From Acanthaster planci (taxonomy: Eukaryota > Echinodermata > Asteroidea > Valvatida > Acanthasteridae), in contig NW_019091355.1 of the NCBI RefSeq assembly GCF_001949145.1, forward strand, positions 2,489-54,502: 52,014 nucleotides of DNA, written 5' to 3'. Below, one piece after another: positions 36,340 through 48,700 of this stretch (its first letter is position 1; each line of letters starts with the position of its first letter). A program made the position numbers and the translations under genes. The notes under the pieces were generated by a model. That model was not told where the DNA came from and did no database searches. It saw nothing but the letters and a program-made list of their open reading frames with translations.

Positions 36340-36410
36340 CTTTTCTCTTTTTTACTGCCCCCTTGTCGCGCACCCTGTCGCCCCATCCTGGGTCCGCCAA
36401 TGAGCGCACC
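36340..36410 (-). mobile_element. Fragment related to MITE family B
   Basis: On the minus strand, TTGGCGGACCCAGGATGGGG resembles the left end of the element at 41039 (GTGGCGCACCCAGGATTTG), followed by a G-rich stretch. Only one end is visible. It lies just beyond the BMP9/10 stop, possibly within its 3' UTR. Confidence 0.35.
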
Positions 36411-36485
36411 CCTTTTGCATGATATTCAAAATGTACCCATGCCCTCCTCAGTCACATCAAATTAATACGTCTAGTTGCACTAATT

Positions 36486-38390
36486 TTAGTGGCATCCACA
36501 CTTTTTCACGACCATACCCTCATATCGATACTTGTACGTTAGTATGTTATTTTCATCGAGATATAACATTGATATTGGTTCAAGTTTAGTTGGCACACAA
36601 CACGGATTTTCTACGCTTTTTGGATCATACTCATGGGCCAATGTTTGAATGATAGAATGTACAGTAGGACTCCAGTGGTCTGTTAATGGAAAGACACATT
36701 GTCCGGAGCATTTGAAAGCTTGGTAGCGTCTGGGTGCAATAATCCATTCATCCCAACCGATATCTTTGAAGGTGACTTGCATCGGACGCCGTCTACACAG
36801 GTGGTTGAGTCTCACAGAATCTCTCTTCTTACGAACAATGCTGACGCTGTTTAGATCACTCGTTCCAACTACTGTGTGTCTCTTCATTCGGTCGCTTACA
36901 AACATGTCTTGTTTTTGTTGGTAACCCATTTCTTTGAAGCTGTTGAAGTTATTTGAATAAACAACCAATAAGGGCTTCAATTCGATATCACGTGATATGT
37001 CGACATCCAGACTTGATCTGCCTTCATTTTTTATCAGTGGTTGTAGGTGGATCGTGAGGCGTAGCGATTGTGATTGTACACGTGGTTGTCCAGATATATT
37101 TGATTTGACATTCAATCGAACCAGACCTGTCAAATCAAAGCTCTCCCATCCATTAGTTTGCCTACATATCACCCGTGACGTCAGCAGCCTTGTGTTAACC
37201 TCGCAGTCACGATAAACAAGGATACGAGCAATGCCTCCATAATGGATGTTGCTATTAGCAACCAAAATGAAGATCCTAAGTTGTGCCATGACGACAGTTT
37301 CACTTGATGGAATCGTGATATTAAACAGCAAGTTACGATCACCGCCATCGTCATGTAGGGTCCCTTGGTTCCATGACGTAATCGATTCCAGGCCAGAGCT
37401 GTTCTCGAGGTCATTTGTTCCTGTATAATATAAATCAAAAATCAATGATCAGACCATTATTTCCCTTATTAAATCAATCCTACATTCGAGGCCTTGATTT
37501 TAATAGCATTATTTTTACTCTTAATGACTGAAAATCATGGCGTTCGTTTAATAATTGCGGATTTACATTGACCACCGAGTTTGCCTGAGCACTTACTTAC
37601 TCGAGTCAAATACAAAACAGCTAATGGTAACCTCTTCAAATCAAAATAGCAAAACCTCTAATGAGTCAATTTTACCCAGGCTAAACGATAAATTTCATGA
37701 AGTTTTAATAGTTTTCTTAGTTGAATAAATTTTCCATTTGGCTGGTATTTGTCAATTTGGAAGTGGGTGGAGATCAAGACGATATTTCAAGACTGGGATA
37801 ATCTTAAGCTTCTTTACGAATTCCATATCCCACCTCTCCAGCCCATCAAATCAGAAAAAAACAAAAACACAAACCAAACAATGATGCATTGCATGCTTAC
37901 CTTGATTCAGAAAACCGCGAACGATGTTAGCCTCCGGTTGAACATGATCGTCACGCTTCATGGTAAATGTGTTATAGATATTCATCATGTATGGTGGTAC
38001 ACTGTGTACTGGCGAAGGCAAACTGGAATTAGAGGCCATTTCATGGTGAAGAAATCTGAATGCCTTTTTGACTGAGTCCTTCCGTCCTGCTAATTCTGCC
38101 TGATCTTTGACTGTGGCGTCTTCGTGTATTCTCTGGTCACTACTTTGTAAGAAATCGAGAGGCATTAATGTTTTACCGAAGTCAGAACCACCAGAAATGA
38201 TCTGTCCAGAGGGCCTGGAGTTTGCCACTTCGTCAGCGTGCCTGGATGTCGCTCCGTCTTTCGTAGCTAAATTTCGATAGTAAGAGGATTTACTTCGAGA
38301 CTTGATATAGCCTTGGATTGAAGCGGAATTTGAAACTTCAACAGCGAATACGATGACCAACAAACAAAGGAGAATCCGAAAGAACCCCAT
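36486..38390 (-). CDS. bmp9/10: BMP9/10-type (GDF2/BMP10) TGF-beta superfamily ligand, 2 coding exons
   Basis: Exons 38390-37901 and 37420-36486 (490 and 935 nt, phase 1, 474 aa). Donor CAAG|GTAAGC, acceptor TTATACAG. The start is placed at MGFFRILLCLLVIVFAVEV, a classic signal peptide; an in-frame ATG 13 codons upstream (38429) is the alternative. The prodomain has VPPYMMNIYNTFT and EANIVRGF, typical of BMP latency peptides. Two basic cleavage motifs are present: RMKR (about 341-344) and RKKR (360-363), the latter directly before the mature domain. The mature domain (about 364-474) has all seven knot cysteines, including KCSGQC, NPCCVP and KKCGCH, so disulphide dimers are expected. CCVPTKLEPISMLYLDENN and TYKYRYEGM closely match human BMP9/BMP10. 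Such ligands signal via ALK1-type receptors and SMAD1/5 in vertebrates. It is divergently paired with BMP3. Confidence 0.93.
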
Positions 38391-39723
38391 GGCGAAAAAG
38401 TCGGTTGCAGACAGAACTTTTAATTCCAATGTAGGTTAATTACAGGACGATAGTTTTAGATTGCAGTCGAGCATAGAAATGGAATTATTTGTTTCGAGCA
38501 ACGTTCTGTTTTGGCCGGTGGACTGATCGTTGTGTACGCGTAATGGAGAAATGATGGGTCTCAGATTCGAACTTCTTGGAACGATACCCTCATGGAGTTC
38601 AGCAACTTGCCAAAGTATGCGTCGTATGTCTCTTATCGACAAACCTCTTCAAGATAATTCTGAAATCAGACGTGAGCACTTTAATTTGGACTTTATCCAG
38701 AAGCAAGAAATGACAGGTGTGTATTAGGCCCCTCAAGAGTTGCAGTAAGGCTTGGAGCCTCAAACATCACCACAATTAACCCCGCATTCCAACCTCAAAA
38801 GTCTGTCAAAAATGTAAGAAAGCGGAATAAAGTTTTCTCTTGAAGCTACCCCATGGAATCCACCTTTGGGAGTGGATGAATCTAAAGTACTGAAGGAATA
38901 AAATCCTCCTTTTTAGGGGTAAGTTTTAAAATAAATTATAAAAACAGCTAGAGACATATTTTCAGTACTAAGTGATCACTGCATATATGGTACGCATCTA
39001 GATCTGTGCCACAGAATAACCGGATCACATAAGACGAATGGTTTAGAACGCATACCACGTGGGCTTGTGAGTGGGGCAACAACCAGAAACAGTAATTTAT
39101 TCTCGGGCAACTGGCTGAGCCAATCAATCTGTCGTACCCGCACCTGACCTTCATCCAAGCTGTAGACCTACGCTGGGATTATTGCTATATACACCTCAGA
39201 TATATCCACCGCTGCATTTTGGACGGTACGGTTACTTATCTCCTCATCTGCTATTCTGCGCTGCAGAGGCGTAGCAGTAGACAAGACCAAGTATATAGTA
39301 TTGTTGCTCGTCTCCTCGACAGCTTGACGGTAGGTTGACGAAATGTTATCACATTTAAAACTGTCAAACCGTCGAGGAATTGAACCTGGTTGCCGCTGTT
39401 TTACAGCTTCTACTTTTATCATTTTCTTTTGTCCAAAACACCCAAATCGCTGACAGGTTTACTTTTTTCTCCTCGCAAGTTTTTACACTTGAGGAATTTC
39501 CACAAAAAGCAGATGGGTAAAAATTCGTCTCATCAAGTAATTTAAAGCAAGCAGAAGTTAGAACACAGGTAATGATTCGTAATAACTCAGCCATAAACTA
39601 AATCTGATCTCCTTGGATTTCGTGGAAACACATTATGCTGTAATCCACATTCTGAGTCGGAGAATCTTGCCAAAGGACATGTACAATATTTCTATTTTCA
39701 TTTATTTTTTAAAGTGTTGCGAA
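38391..39723. promoter_or_regulatory. Shared divergent 5' region between BMP9/10 and BMP3
   Basis: 1.33 kb separates the two start codons, which face away from each other. Both 5' UTRs and both proximal promoters, or one bidirectional promoter, should lie here unless untranslated exons extend further. I could not assign a TATA box, initiator or specific binding sites with confidence. Confidence 0.6.
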
Positions 39724-42700
39724 ATGCTTGGGAACCGTGTAGACGTTACCGTGACTCCACTGCTAACAGTATGCTACCTGGCGGCTTTGTTATGCCACGG
39801 ACTGTCTTCAAATGTTCACCATGAGTCATCGCAATTTCGATCTTCTAAGGATGTGAAATCTGTTGACCCACCTGGCCTCTGGCCAAGTACAAGAAGAGCT
39901 GGGGGATACTCAGGCATCAGTCCTTCGAAGCATATCATGAAAATCATGCAGCAGCTATCTAAGGATGGTGATCAGTTGAAAGAACGTGGGAACACAGTTC
40001 GAAGCTACCAACCGACAATGAGTAAGTACGAAAAAAACGAAAAAGACACAAACCTGTAAATATGGGATTTGTACTCAGCAAGCATTTCAAATTCAAACTT
40101 TGCAATGAAGCTTAAAATACAGAAGTTTCACACCCTGCATTTGTAAAGATTTTACATTTAAATAGTGAGGCTATTTCAAGTGTGAATGACCAACCTGGAA
40201 AGAATCACTAACTCTATCAACGCCCCGGTTTGACGGTAATTATTTAGAATGAAACCACACTTTCCTCTTTCCCTTGTCTCAGGGATTTTTTCCCTATGTG
40301 GAAGATTTCATGTGGAAGGGAGCCGTTTGCATTCAGCAGAATATATTGTTTGATAAATGAAGCAATGAAACTTGCATTGGTCCATCATAAAGATGAAAAA
40401 ATGGTCTGCGTTGCTTGCAAATGGATAGCAGGGACTGGACCTGAGATACCTCTCCAAGGATCCTAATCATGTAGCCTAGGGTGGAGGTGCATTATTAACA
40501 GGAATCAAGAAACCTACCGCATGATGGTTTAGTACAGGTTAACCTAGCCCCCCGCCCCTCTTCAAAGAAAGTTATGAGTTTAAACTGTATTATGTTACAT
40601 GTCACGCTGACTACCAGACAACCTACTTCGGCAGCACTGTAGACAATACTCATTCTCTTTCTGGCTAAAGTAATTTAAATAATTAATATAAACCCATTGG
40701 GGAAGATTTGTTTTAATAATTCTGGACAGTAGGTGTTCATTTTTATACAAAAAAGGCTAGTCTGGGGTATAATGGTAATAACAATACACAGTCAAGGATA
40801 TTTGCCCGTGACTAGTTAAAGTATCATGTAGTCTGTAACACAGCACACATTCAAGAATTTAGAGCTAAGAATACCTGAGTCGCAGACATGGTCTGCCGAA
40901 AGTTCGGATGTTTTAATCAACAAACCTTATCGACACTTAAAGTGATTCATAACTGATTATCCGGAGAAGATTCTGAAGAGGACGTCAGAAATTGCAAGCG
41001 CCAAACGGAATCTTTTTTACCGGGATTTTGAAGGTTGGAAGTGGCGCACCCAGGATTTGTCTTAGGGGGACTCGGACCAAGTTTACCCCCCCCCTGAAAT
41101 TATGATGCTCACCCCCCCCTCACTCCATCGGGAACTGGGATGTACGGCTGTATATAGTTTAAGATATAGGTGTACATTTCGTTTTTCTAAAAGTAGAAAA
41201 ATTACCTCTGCAGGCTCAAGCCCTTCTAGGGCCCCTCTCCCAATTTGGTGCGCCACTTGATAGAAGCTAGTCTCAATTGACGACTTCATGCTTCTTATAA
41301 GACTTCCCGTAACTGCTAGTTCCTGAGACTTCGAATGCTTTATTCAAGCACAGGTTCAAGCATGGTGCGTAACTAAATACTCTGGATGCAATTTTGTAGC
41401 TGCAAAGGCAAGAAATGCAAAGGTATCCAGAGCGACCATGTTTCACGAATTCATCAAACTTGCAAGATATTTTCCTGAACGGGAAGATTTTTTCCAATAT
41501 ATCTTTAGAGACCTTAATTTTTATTTACAGTGTGTTAAGGTAATTGTCCTAATGACACCCTATTTGGTTGCCTTCAGATCTATGCCAAACTTAGATCTAT
41601 GCCGAGATTTACTTGGTGAAAATTTCCCTTGGTTAAATTGAAGTTACCTTGACCGTCATCATTTCGCTATACATTGCGACTGTGATTCACCCCAGACCTT
41701 GGTGGTAAGGTGTTATCTTGTTAGGTGCTCAGTGCTCGGGCCGCTATTGCTTGTTCACATGAAAAAAGGCTAGCAGGAGCAATCATGCCTACTGCTACCA
41801 CAGAAATGGGCCGTCTCCGGCGAACACCTCCAAGTCTAAGACATGTATATAACCGGGCCTACAAACAGCTATCGGCCTGGACCATACACGCTTCACATTA
41901 CATATGTGAATGCAGGTCAACTGAAATATTTTTTTATTTTAAAATAAAAACCACGAAGAAGGGAAAATCATCAAAACGTTTTTCATCTTTGTACTTTTTT
42001 AAGCAGGAAATCGAAAGGTTAATGGGGTGAACTAATGGCATTCAAATGTCGAGTGTATGCACGTTCACAACTGCTGCCACATTGTCCTGTTCTTAGCAGT
42101 TTTGATGGCGTTGCATCATTGAGCACAGTTGGCGTTAAGAGGAGGAAATTCTTTTCCCACCATTAACTAACTGTGGGGACTTTCTGTCAGTTTATAAAAA
42201 CAACACAACCCACTAAAAGCGTCCTTGTGTGCCTTGGTTAAATAGGTGCGAAATATATGAAACATCTTATATCATTTTTTTAATGAAACAAATTATACGA
42301 ACATTACAAAAAGTTTTGAATGCACTGAATTATACACATTGCTCATTGCATTCAACCAACAACCACTTTTTGAAATTAGATAAAACTGAGATCACAAAGC
42401 TTGCGTACAACATACAGTTGCTTTTGTTCAAATTTTTAAATGTTTAACGCTGTAACAGGTTTTTAAAAGCTTCAATTGACCGCGATCTCATTCGCCAGCA
42501 CAGAAATGTGGCAGACGTTCCACCGATACAAATAAAATGATAGACCCTTTCGTTGTCTTACAGATTCTAACATTTACTACCGTAAGTTCTTTATAAACAT
42601 GTGAAATTCTTGCATTTCGCTCGGGGGAACAACCATCTGCATTGAATTAATAGCCGGAGGGGAGAGACTGGCCCGAGAGGAAATGATCATTGCTTCACGA

Positions 42701-45700
42701 TGTCATCATACAAAATCACAAAGTAAATTGAAGAGGAAGGTCTTAATATAGATTAATCTATGTCAACACGGCAGGGTTTGTGTACGAGCTTTACCTTGTC
42801 TGCTCAATACACACTGTACAACTTATGCGTGTATATATATATATTTATATATATATATATACTTATTTATATATATATTTATATATATAAATTATATATA
42901 TAATTTTCAATCTATTTTATGTTGATGATCCCTTTTAACATATTTCACGCTCAGTCTCTTTTCACACCCTTCCAAAAGAAACTTCAGTGTGATAACCTTG
43001 CACATGCAACAAACAATGGATTGGCCCCTTTTTTAAAGTAATGAAACACGTGCCTGAGAAAAAGAAACACGAAATCCAAACAGACAAATGCCAGCTATTT
43101 GTGTACATCGTTTACTGGGTGTCTACATACAGGACTATATGAGCTGATACGTCAAGATGACCGATATGAAATTCGAATTTATGACAACTCCTTGTTCATT
43201 GTTTTGTTTTACCACCAGCGACAAGGAACTTGCTATAAAACCGAGCATAAAATCCACTCAAACCTTGATTCTTCATCCTATCATTGCCCCAGAGTATTGG
43301 GGTTTGTGCAAGATTAAGTATTAATCATTGTCAACTCATCTCCTATCTATTATTCTGTGAAACTAAACCTAAATATCCTTTGTTCGATTAACACGTGTAT
43401 AAGAGGATAGTAATGCTTTTATCCACAACATAGAAAAAAATACGCGTTTTTCAGATACAGCAGCTTCCCAACATCACTTCTTGCAAATGTTTTACTAGTC
43501 TGTAAAAATGTGCATTGATTAATTGTCTTTACGCGAGGTGTTGTGGGTGTATTAAAAGACATGTAGCTTGAAATAAAACGGAGGCAAAACTAATTGAATC
43601 TTTCTGAGAGAAAATGCGACTCAAAGTTTTGTTCCACCAAGAATAAGGAACTTATAGTTCTATCATTCTCTTTACAAGTTTGCTTTGACATTACAGGTTC
43701 TGAAATATCTACTCGTGTTGATGCCAGAATGAGTGATCATACTAGCCTATGCCTCACTGGTTGCTTGTTAGACCACTGTCATTAAATAGATAGGCGCTTA
43801 CAGTTAAATGTTGGTTCGAAATTCTTGTCGTAATAATTAATAATTTGTATAATGCATGACTTCGTTCCATCTTCTAATTTTACTGTGAAACAAATATGTT
43901 ATGTTTCAGCGCGTGTTCTGCGATGATTTTCAGAATATTTCATTTCATTTATTATAACATGATAACTGGATCTGGGCTTAGTTTTGAGGTTATGACTTGC
44001 TAAAGCTTTAACTCCAGTTAAAAATGCCTTAAAGCTAAAGCGGCAAATTGATCAACAGTCAAAAGATATATGTCACTCCTGGGAAAAGAGCATTTAAAAG
44101 ATTTAGAACCCTGTCCTGATGTATTACTGAGAGAAACCAGTAATTACTAGAGGTAATAGTCAGTGACTGTGAGGCTAATTTAAGTCGTCCCTGTTTAACG
44201 AAGCAACAATCTTTCTTCAGTTTGCACCATAATGGTGGACTTGATGTGTGAACAAAGGAGTTGTGGGCGTTAAGCACAGCCCATAAATACGTCAGGCTGT
44301 TTCATTTTACTTCCCACATCAAATTCACCTTTAGTAATTGGAAAAGAATCAGTAGACCAACACACGTTGACAGCTAGATCCCATTGCATTATTTTCTGTG
44401 AAATATTTTTTTTTAAATCATATGTTTGCAGGTGAAATTCCCGTCGATATTTCACGCTTTTATCTTCGATGCCTTACAAAAGTTAAGGGAACTAGGTAAA
44501 ACCATCTCACGTTCTGCCTTTGCAGTATTTCCAGCAAAGCAGACTTCTGTTGTTTGAAATTATTTAGTCACAGAGGTAACAGCCTACATCAAACTTCCGT
44601 AGCCTCCCCCATCAAATTGGCCCCTTTAGTTACGCCTCCTGTGGGGAAGAGCAACTCGTTATAATGATGTCTTAAAACTGAAAACAAACACATGAAAAGT
44701 CCAATGCTATATCGTTGTCAGAAACAATTTGCCAATGCACAATTAACGTGACCTACAGTGGGAATCGTGCACTACCCTCATTGCTCCAACAAATCAATAA
44801 TGACAGCAGAAATTAAAGGAAAATGGAAGCGTCTCCATGACGGATTTGACTTATCATGGTTGGATATTATTTCGATATCGATGTAGTAAATGTGGTAAAC
44901 AAATAGTATGGAATTACTCAAGGTCGGCGAACCAGGCGCTTTGAGGGAAAATTGAAAAATAAAGAGTAGATACGTTAAAATATTAAAAACATTATTAGAA
45001 AAAACAGGAGTTTTCATATTCCAAGAAAAAGACGGAAACAACAAAGAGACCAATCAGAAAAAGACTAGCGTCTGGAATGTCGCTATTTCCTTTCCTGTTT
45101 CTTACACCAGCCTGCACGGTCAAGTTTGATTGGTCTGTTTTGGATGAATCTGTTTTACTTTGTTTATTTTCAAATGGTACAATTGTTGTTTTCTTAGTAT
45201 TAGCTTTTACCACTACAGAAACAACTTATGTGTTGAAAATGTGTTTTGTCTCGACCTTAAATATTCAACTTTTGAATACCACTCAAAGAATTGCCGATAC
45301 CTTCACGTACAAGTCATTCAAGTTTGTTTATCAGTTTTAAAATTATTTATGGGTTTGTTTATTCTGGCTCTTTCACATACATTTTGCCTTTTGGTCAAAG
45401 TTCACCTTTATAATGATTACGATTCTGTGGTTGTTTGTTTTGAGTTTGATTTAAGCAGTTGTTACCCCATTCTTCCCTGCAGTGGAATGGTTGACATAAT
45501 GGTACGACGACGGTAGACAGGCGACAAAGATACCGACAGAGCTTATCAGATCTTTGACGATTTCCCCAGACCCGCTGTCAGGCCAAATATCAACAGTCAT
45601 CAATTGTTTTATGACAGGCCGGTTTTCAAGACAGTTAGGCCAAATACATTTACGGGCAGCTTAATTTCTTAAACATCCACCTAACGTTAATGCAAGAACG

Positions 45701-48700
45701 GAGCTCAGTCTCAAAGTACCATTTGGAGGTTTAAATGTTAACTTCATTATAAAAAGCTCAATCAAATCAAATCAAATCTGATTTGACAGAAGCTCAAACT
45801 AACTGGTCTTGCTATAGCATTTGAGTTTCCTAAATCACGGACAATAAGTTTGAAATGAATTGAAATCTCCCAGTATTTTTCTTTCTCTCTTTCTGAAATA
45901 ATAATAAATGAAATGGCTTTGCATGGAGGTTCTAATGATTATCGTATTGTAAGGCTGGGTTACTTCTATCTGGTCTATTTAGCCAGCTGCGACATTTAAA
46001 AACCATAATCACTAAAATTATACTTCAATTACGTTATCACAGATTAAAATGTTTTCACAATAGTCCAATATGTGGGATGTTTATGATGAAGTAAACAAAA
46101 AACAAAAACTCTCCACCACAGGGAATATAGAAAGGCGTACATAATCGAGCCTGATATACTTGATGACTCCCTGGGGCAGGAGTCAGGGACTAGACCACCA
46201 TGCAAGGGTCAGTCAATATAAGTCACATCATATGTCACATCTTGGGTGACAGATCCATGGACAGACTTGCACAAAAATTGAGTATAAGCAATGGCGACAG
46301 TTGGCTGTCCTCAGATACTACTTGGAATAAGTTAATCATGTTTGTCGAGTGTTTGCAGTGCCAGTTTCCTCTTTTCTCACCACTTTCTCTCAATACAACA
46401 TGAAATGGAATTACTTTTCAAGGATCCCTGTAGAGTTGTGCATTGGTTATTACGAAAAATTAATTTTGCACAGTTTTCGTTATTGGCGTGTGTGACTCAC
46501 CCAGTTCAGTCGGCCTGTCGAATCATCAAGCATGCCAAAGTTATCACATTTTAAACCCTAAGAGACCCATAGCCTGTGGTATATGAGTCTGTTCTTGATC
46601 GAGTCATAAAGTAAGGCTCGAACTTCATGGTAAGGTTGAGACACAACCATTAGCTTACACATCATTATTCATTAATTCTCCTTACGATCAAGGGCCGTAA
46701 GAACTTTTTACTGCTTCAGTCCATTTCCTGTCTTGGTATGTACCCACTGCCCAGCGCTTGTGTATCATGTTTTGGCAAATCTGTCAGCATTTCAAAATTT
46801 AAGTTGACTTGGGTTAAGACGCAACCTCTTGAACATGAACCCACAGAAAAGAAGTAATGGCTTTCAAATAAACGACCCATCAAATTCAACAAACAGTTTC
46901 GTTCCTAGTTTCATGTTTACAATGCACAGGTGTGTTCTAAACTACTACGTACTACTGCGACGTTGATTTTGACAAATGACATTCCTATATACATGTGTTT
47001 GCAGTGCTTGGATGGCTATTTTTTAATCTGTTAAAAATGAAACATAAAAATCTAACTGTTGCTAATTTGGACACCTAAAAACACACATGCCTACATTTTG
47101 ACACCAATATTAAACTCCGAGCTGATTTTATACATAGCTGCCGGACTCAGGAATGTCATTCTTTGATAAGTTCTAAGCTTGATAACGTCTTGTCTGCCTC
47201 TGACAGCCTGGATAGACGGCTAATATGAACCGTACAGGTCGTGCCCTGTGCTATTACGGTTTTGTTTATCATACCGCTTTCGCATTTTACAAATGCGCCA
47301 GCGTGAATTAAGCAGGCTGGTCGTTAAGTGTCAAGAAAAATAAACTGTCCTACTCTGGAGTTGAAGGATGGTTGGTATGTGCATAGAGCAAGGACACATG
47401 GCATATGTGGCCGAAACCTGTAAGCGTGGTCTTTTTGTGATTTTGAAGCTGGCAAGCGCAAGTCAGACCTACAGTACATATAGTTTTGTCTACACTGCGC
47501 ATGCCTATGGGGTACATGTATGATATTCTTCATCACAGTTTCCTGCAGAAGATTTTGTATCAGTTTTCTCCTCCGATTTTGACTTAAGCATCCAGTTTAT
47601 ATTTAAAATATGACATGGTAAGGTTAATTAATGGTTTTCACAAGACCAGTATATCGCAGCTGGCTTCATGTGCATGTCATATGTATTACCATGGAGGAAT
47701 AAAACACTATACCGTGCTAACGCATTTTTAGGTCTGCGCCTTTTTCGACCTAATAAGCTCGCAGAGGTAACGTAAATAGAATTAGCGGCCATTTAGAGAC
47801 TAGCGCTGGTTTTAACTTGATTCTTTTAGTAATTTGAATCCTTGCTGAGAGCATTTTATTGAATTTACTGATAAAAGTAATGCTTTATATGGTATCTAAC
47901 TCAATTATTCTCTGTGATGTTGGACCGATCTCTGGTTAAGTTAGTTTAGCTTCCATTTATAAATTTACTAATCAGGCAAGCTCCGGGGATTATTCACGAG
48001 CGTGCACGTCGTTTGAATTATTATAAAGTGTGGCTATTTTTTAGGGGTGCTGCATAAGCAATCTTGGTTGTCCAGTTTCCAGCAGCCTCAACAAGCAATC
48101 AAGGGAAGCAGAGGTTTAAAAATAATTGTCAAAGGAATAACTTGATCTTGTAGTTGTGCATATCATTGCTAAAGTCTCAAAATTCTACACATAAATGAGA
48201 TCAAACCAACAATACAAAGTTCCTTTCAAATTCTTGCTATGTGCACAATGGATGTTGTGGAAAAGCAAAATGGAAGTACTGTAAAAGAATCCCCATACAT
48301 GCAACTATGGCCTCCATGATGCAACCAAGCCAGGTGGTACTATAGAATGGTTTCTGAAATGTTGGTGCCGCTCTGCATGGTTTCTCCGTGCATCTAATCC
48401 GCTTCGTTGTTTTTTTCTCTTTCAGGGTTTGCATGCAACGACCCAACATACGTGTTCAGCATAAAAAGCCAGAATACTGAGAATCTTCGCTCCATTGAAC
48501 TTCATTACTTCGCTTCCCAAAGCGGCGTGATTGGCTCAAGACCGACCTTTGACATTCGATTGTATCTCATCACTAATACGTCATCAGTATGCCAGTCAAT
48601 CGGAGTACACCACCACCCGGCGGAAGCGCGTGGATGGCAAGTAACTGACGTCACATCTCAGATATCTCTCTTTTTCCAGCCAACCTCGGAGGGTAAAGAT

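Larger units (their letters stand above)
40022..48425 (+). other. BMP3 intron 1 (8.4 kb)
   Basis: Separates the signal-peptide/early prodomain exon from the rest. It contains a MITE (41039-41258), an AT microsatellite (42830-42905) and several short open frames on both strands with no recognisable product. No nested gene seen. Confidence 0.85.

Noticed and set aside
39613-39723. Upstream in-frame ATG for BMP3
   Set aside because: The 37 extra residues would bury the clear signal peptide that begins at 39724.
44995-45516. Overlapping open frames on both strands in BMP3 intron 1
   Set aside because: Opposite-strand overlap in AT-rich intron; hydrophobic content follows from T-rich codons, and no family is recognisable.
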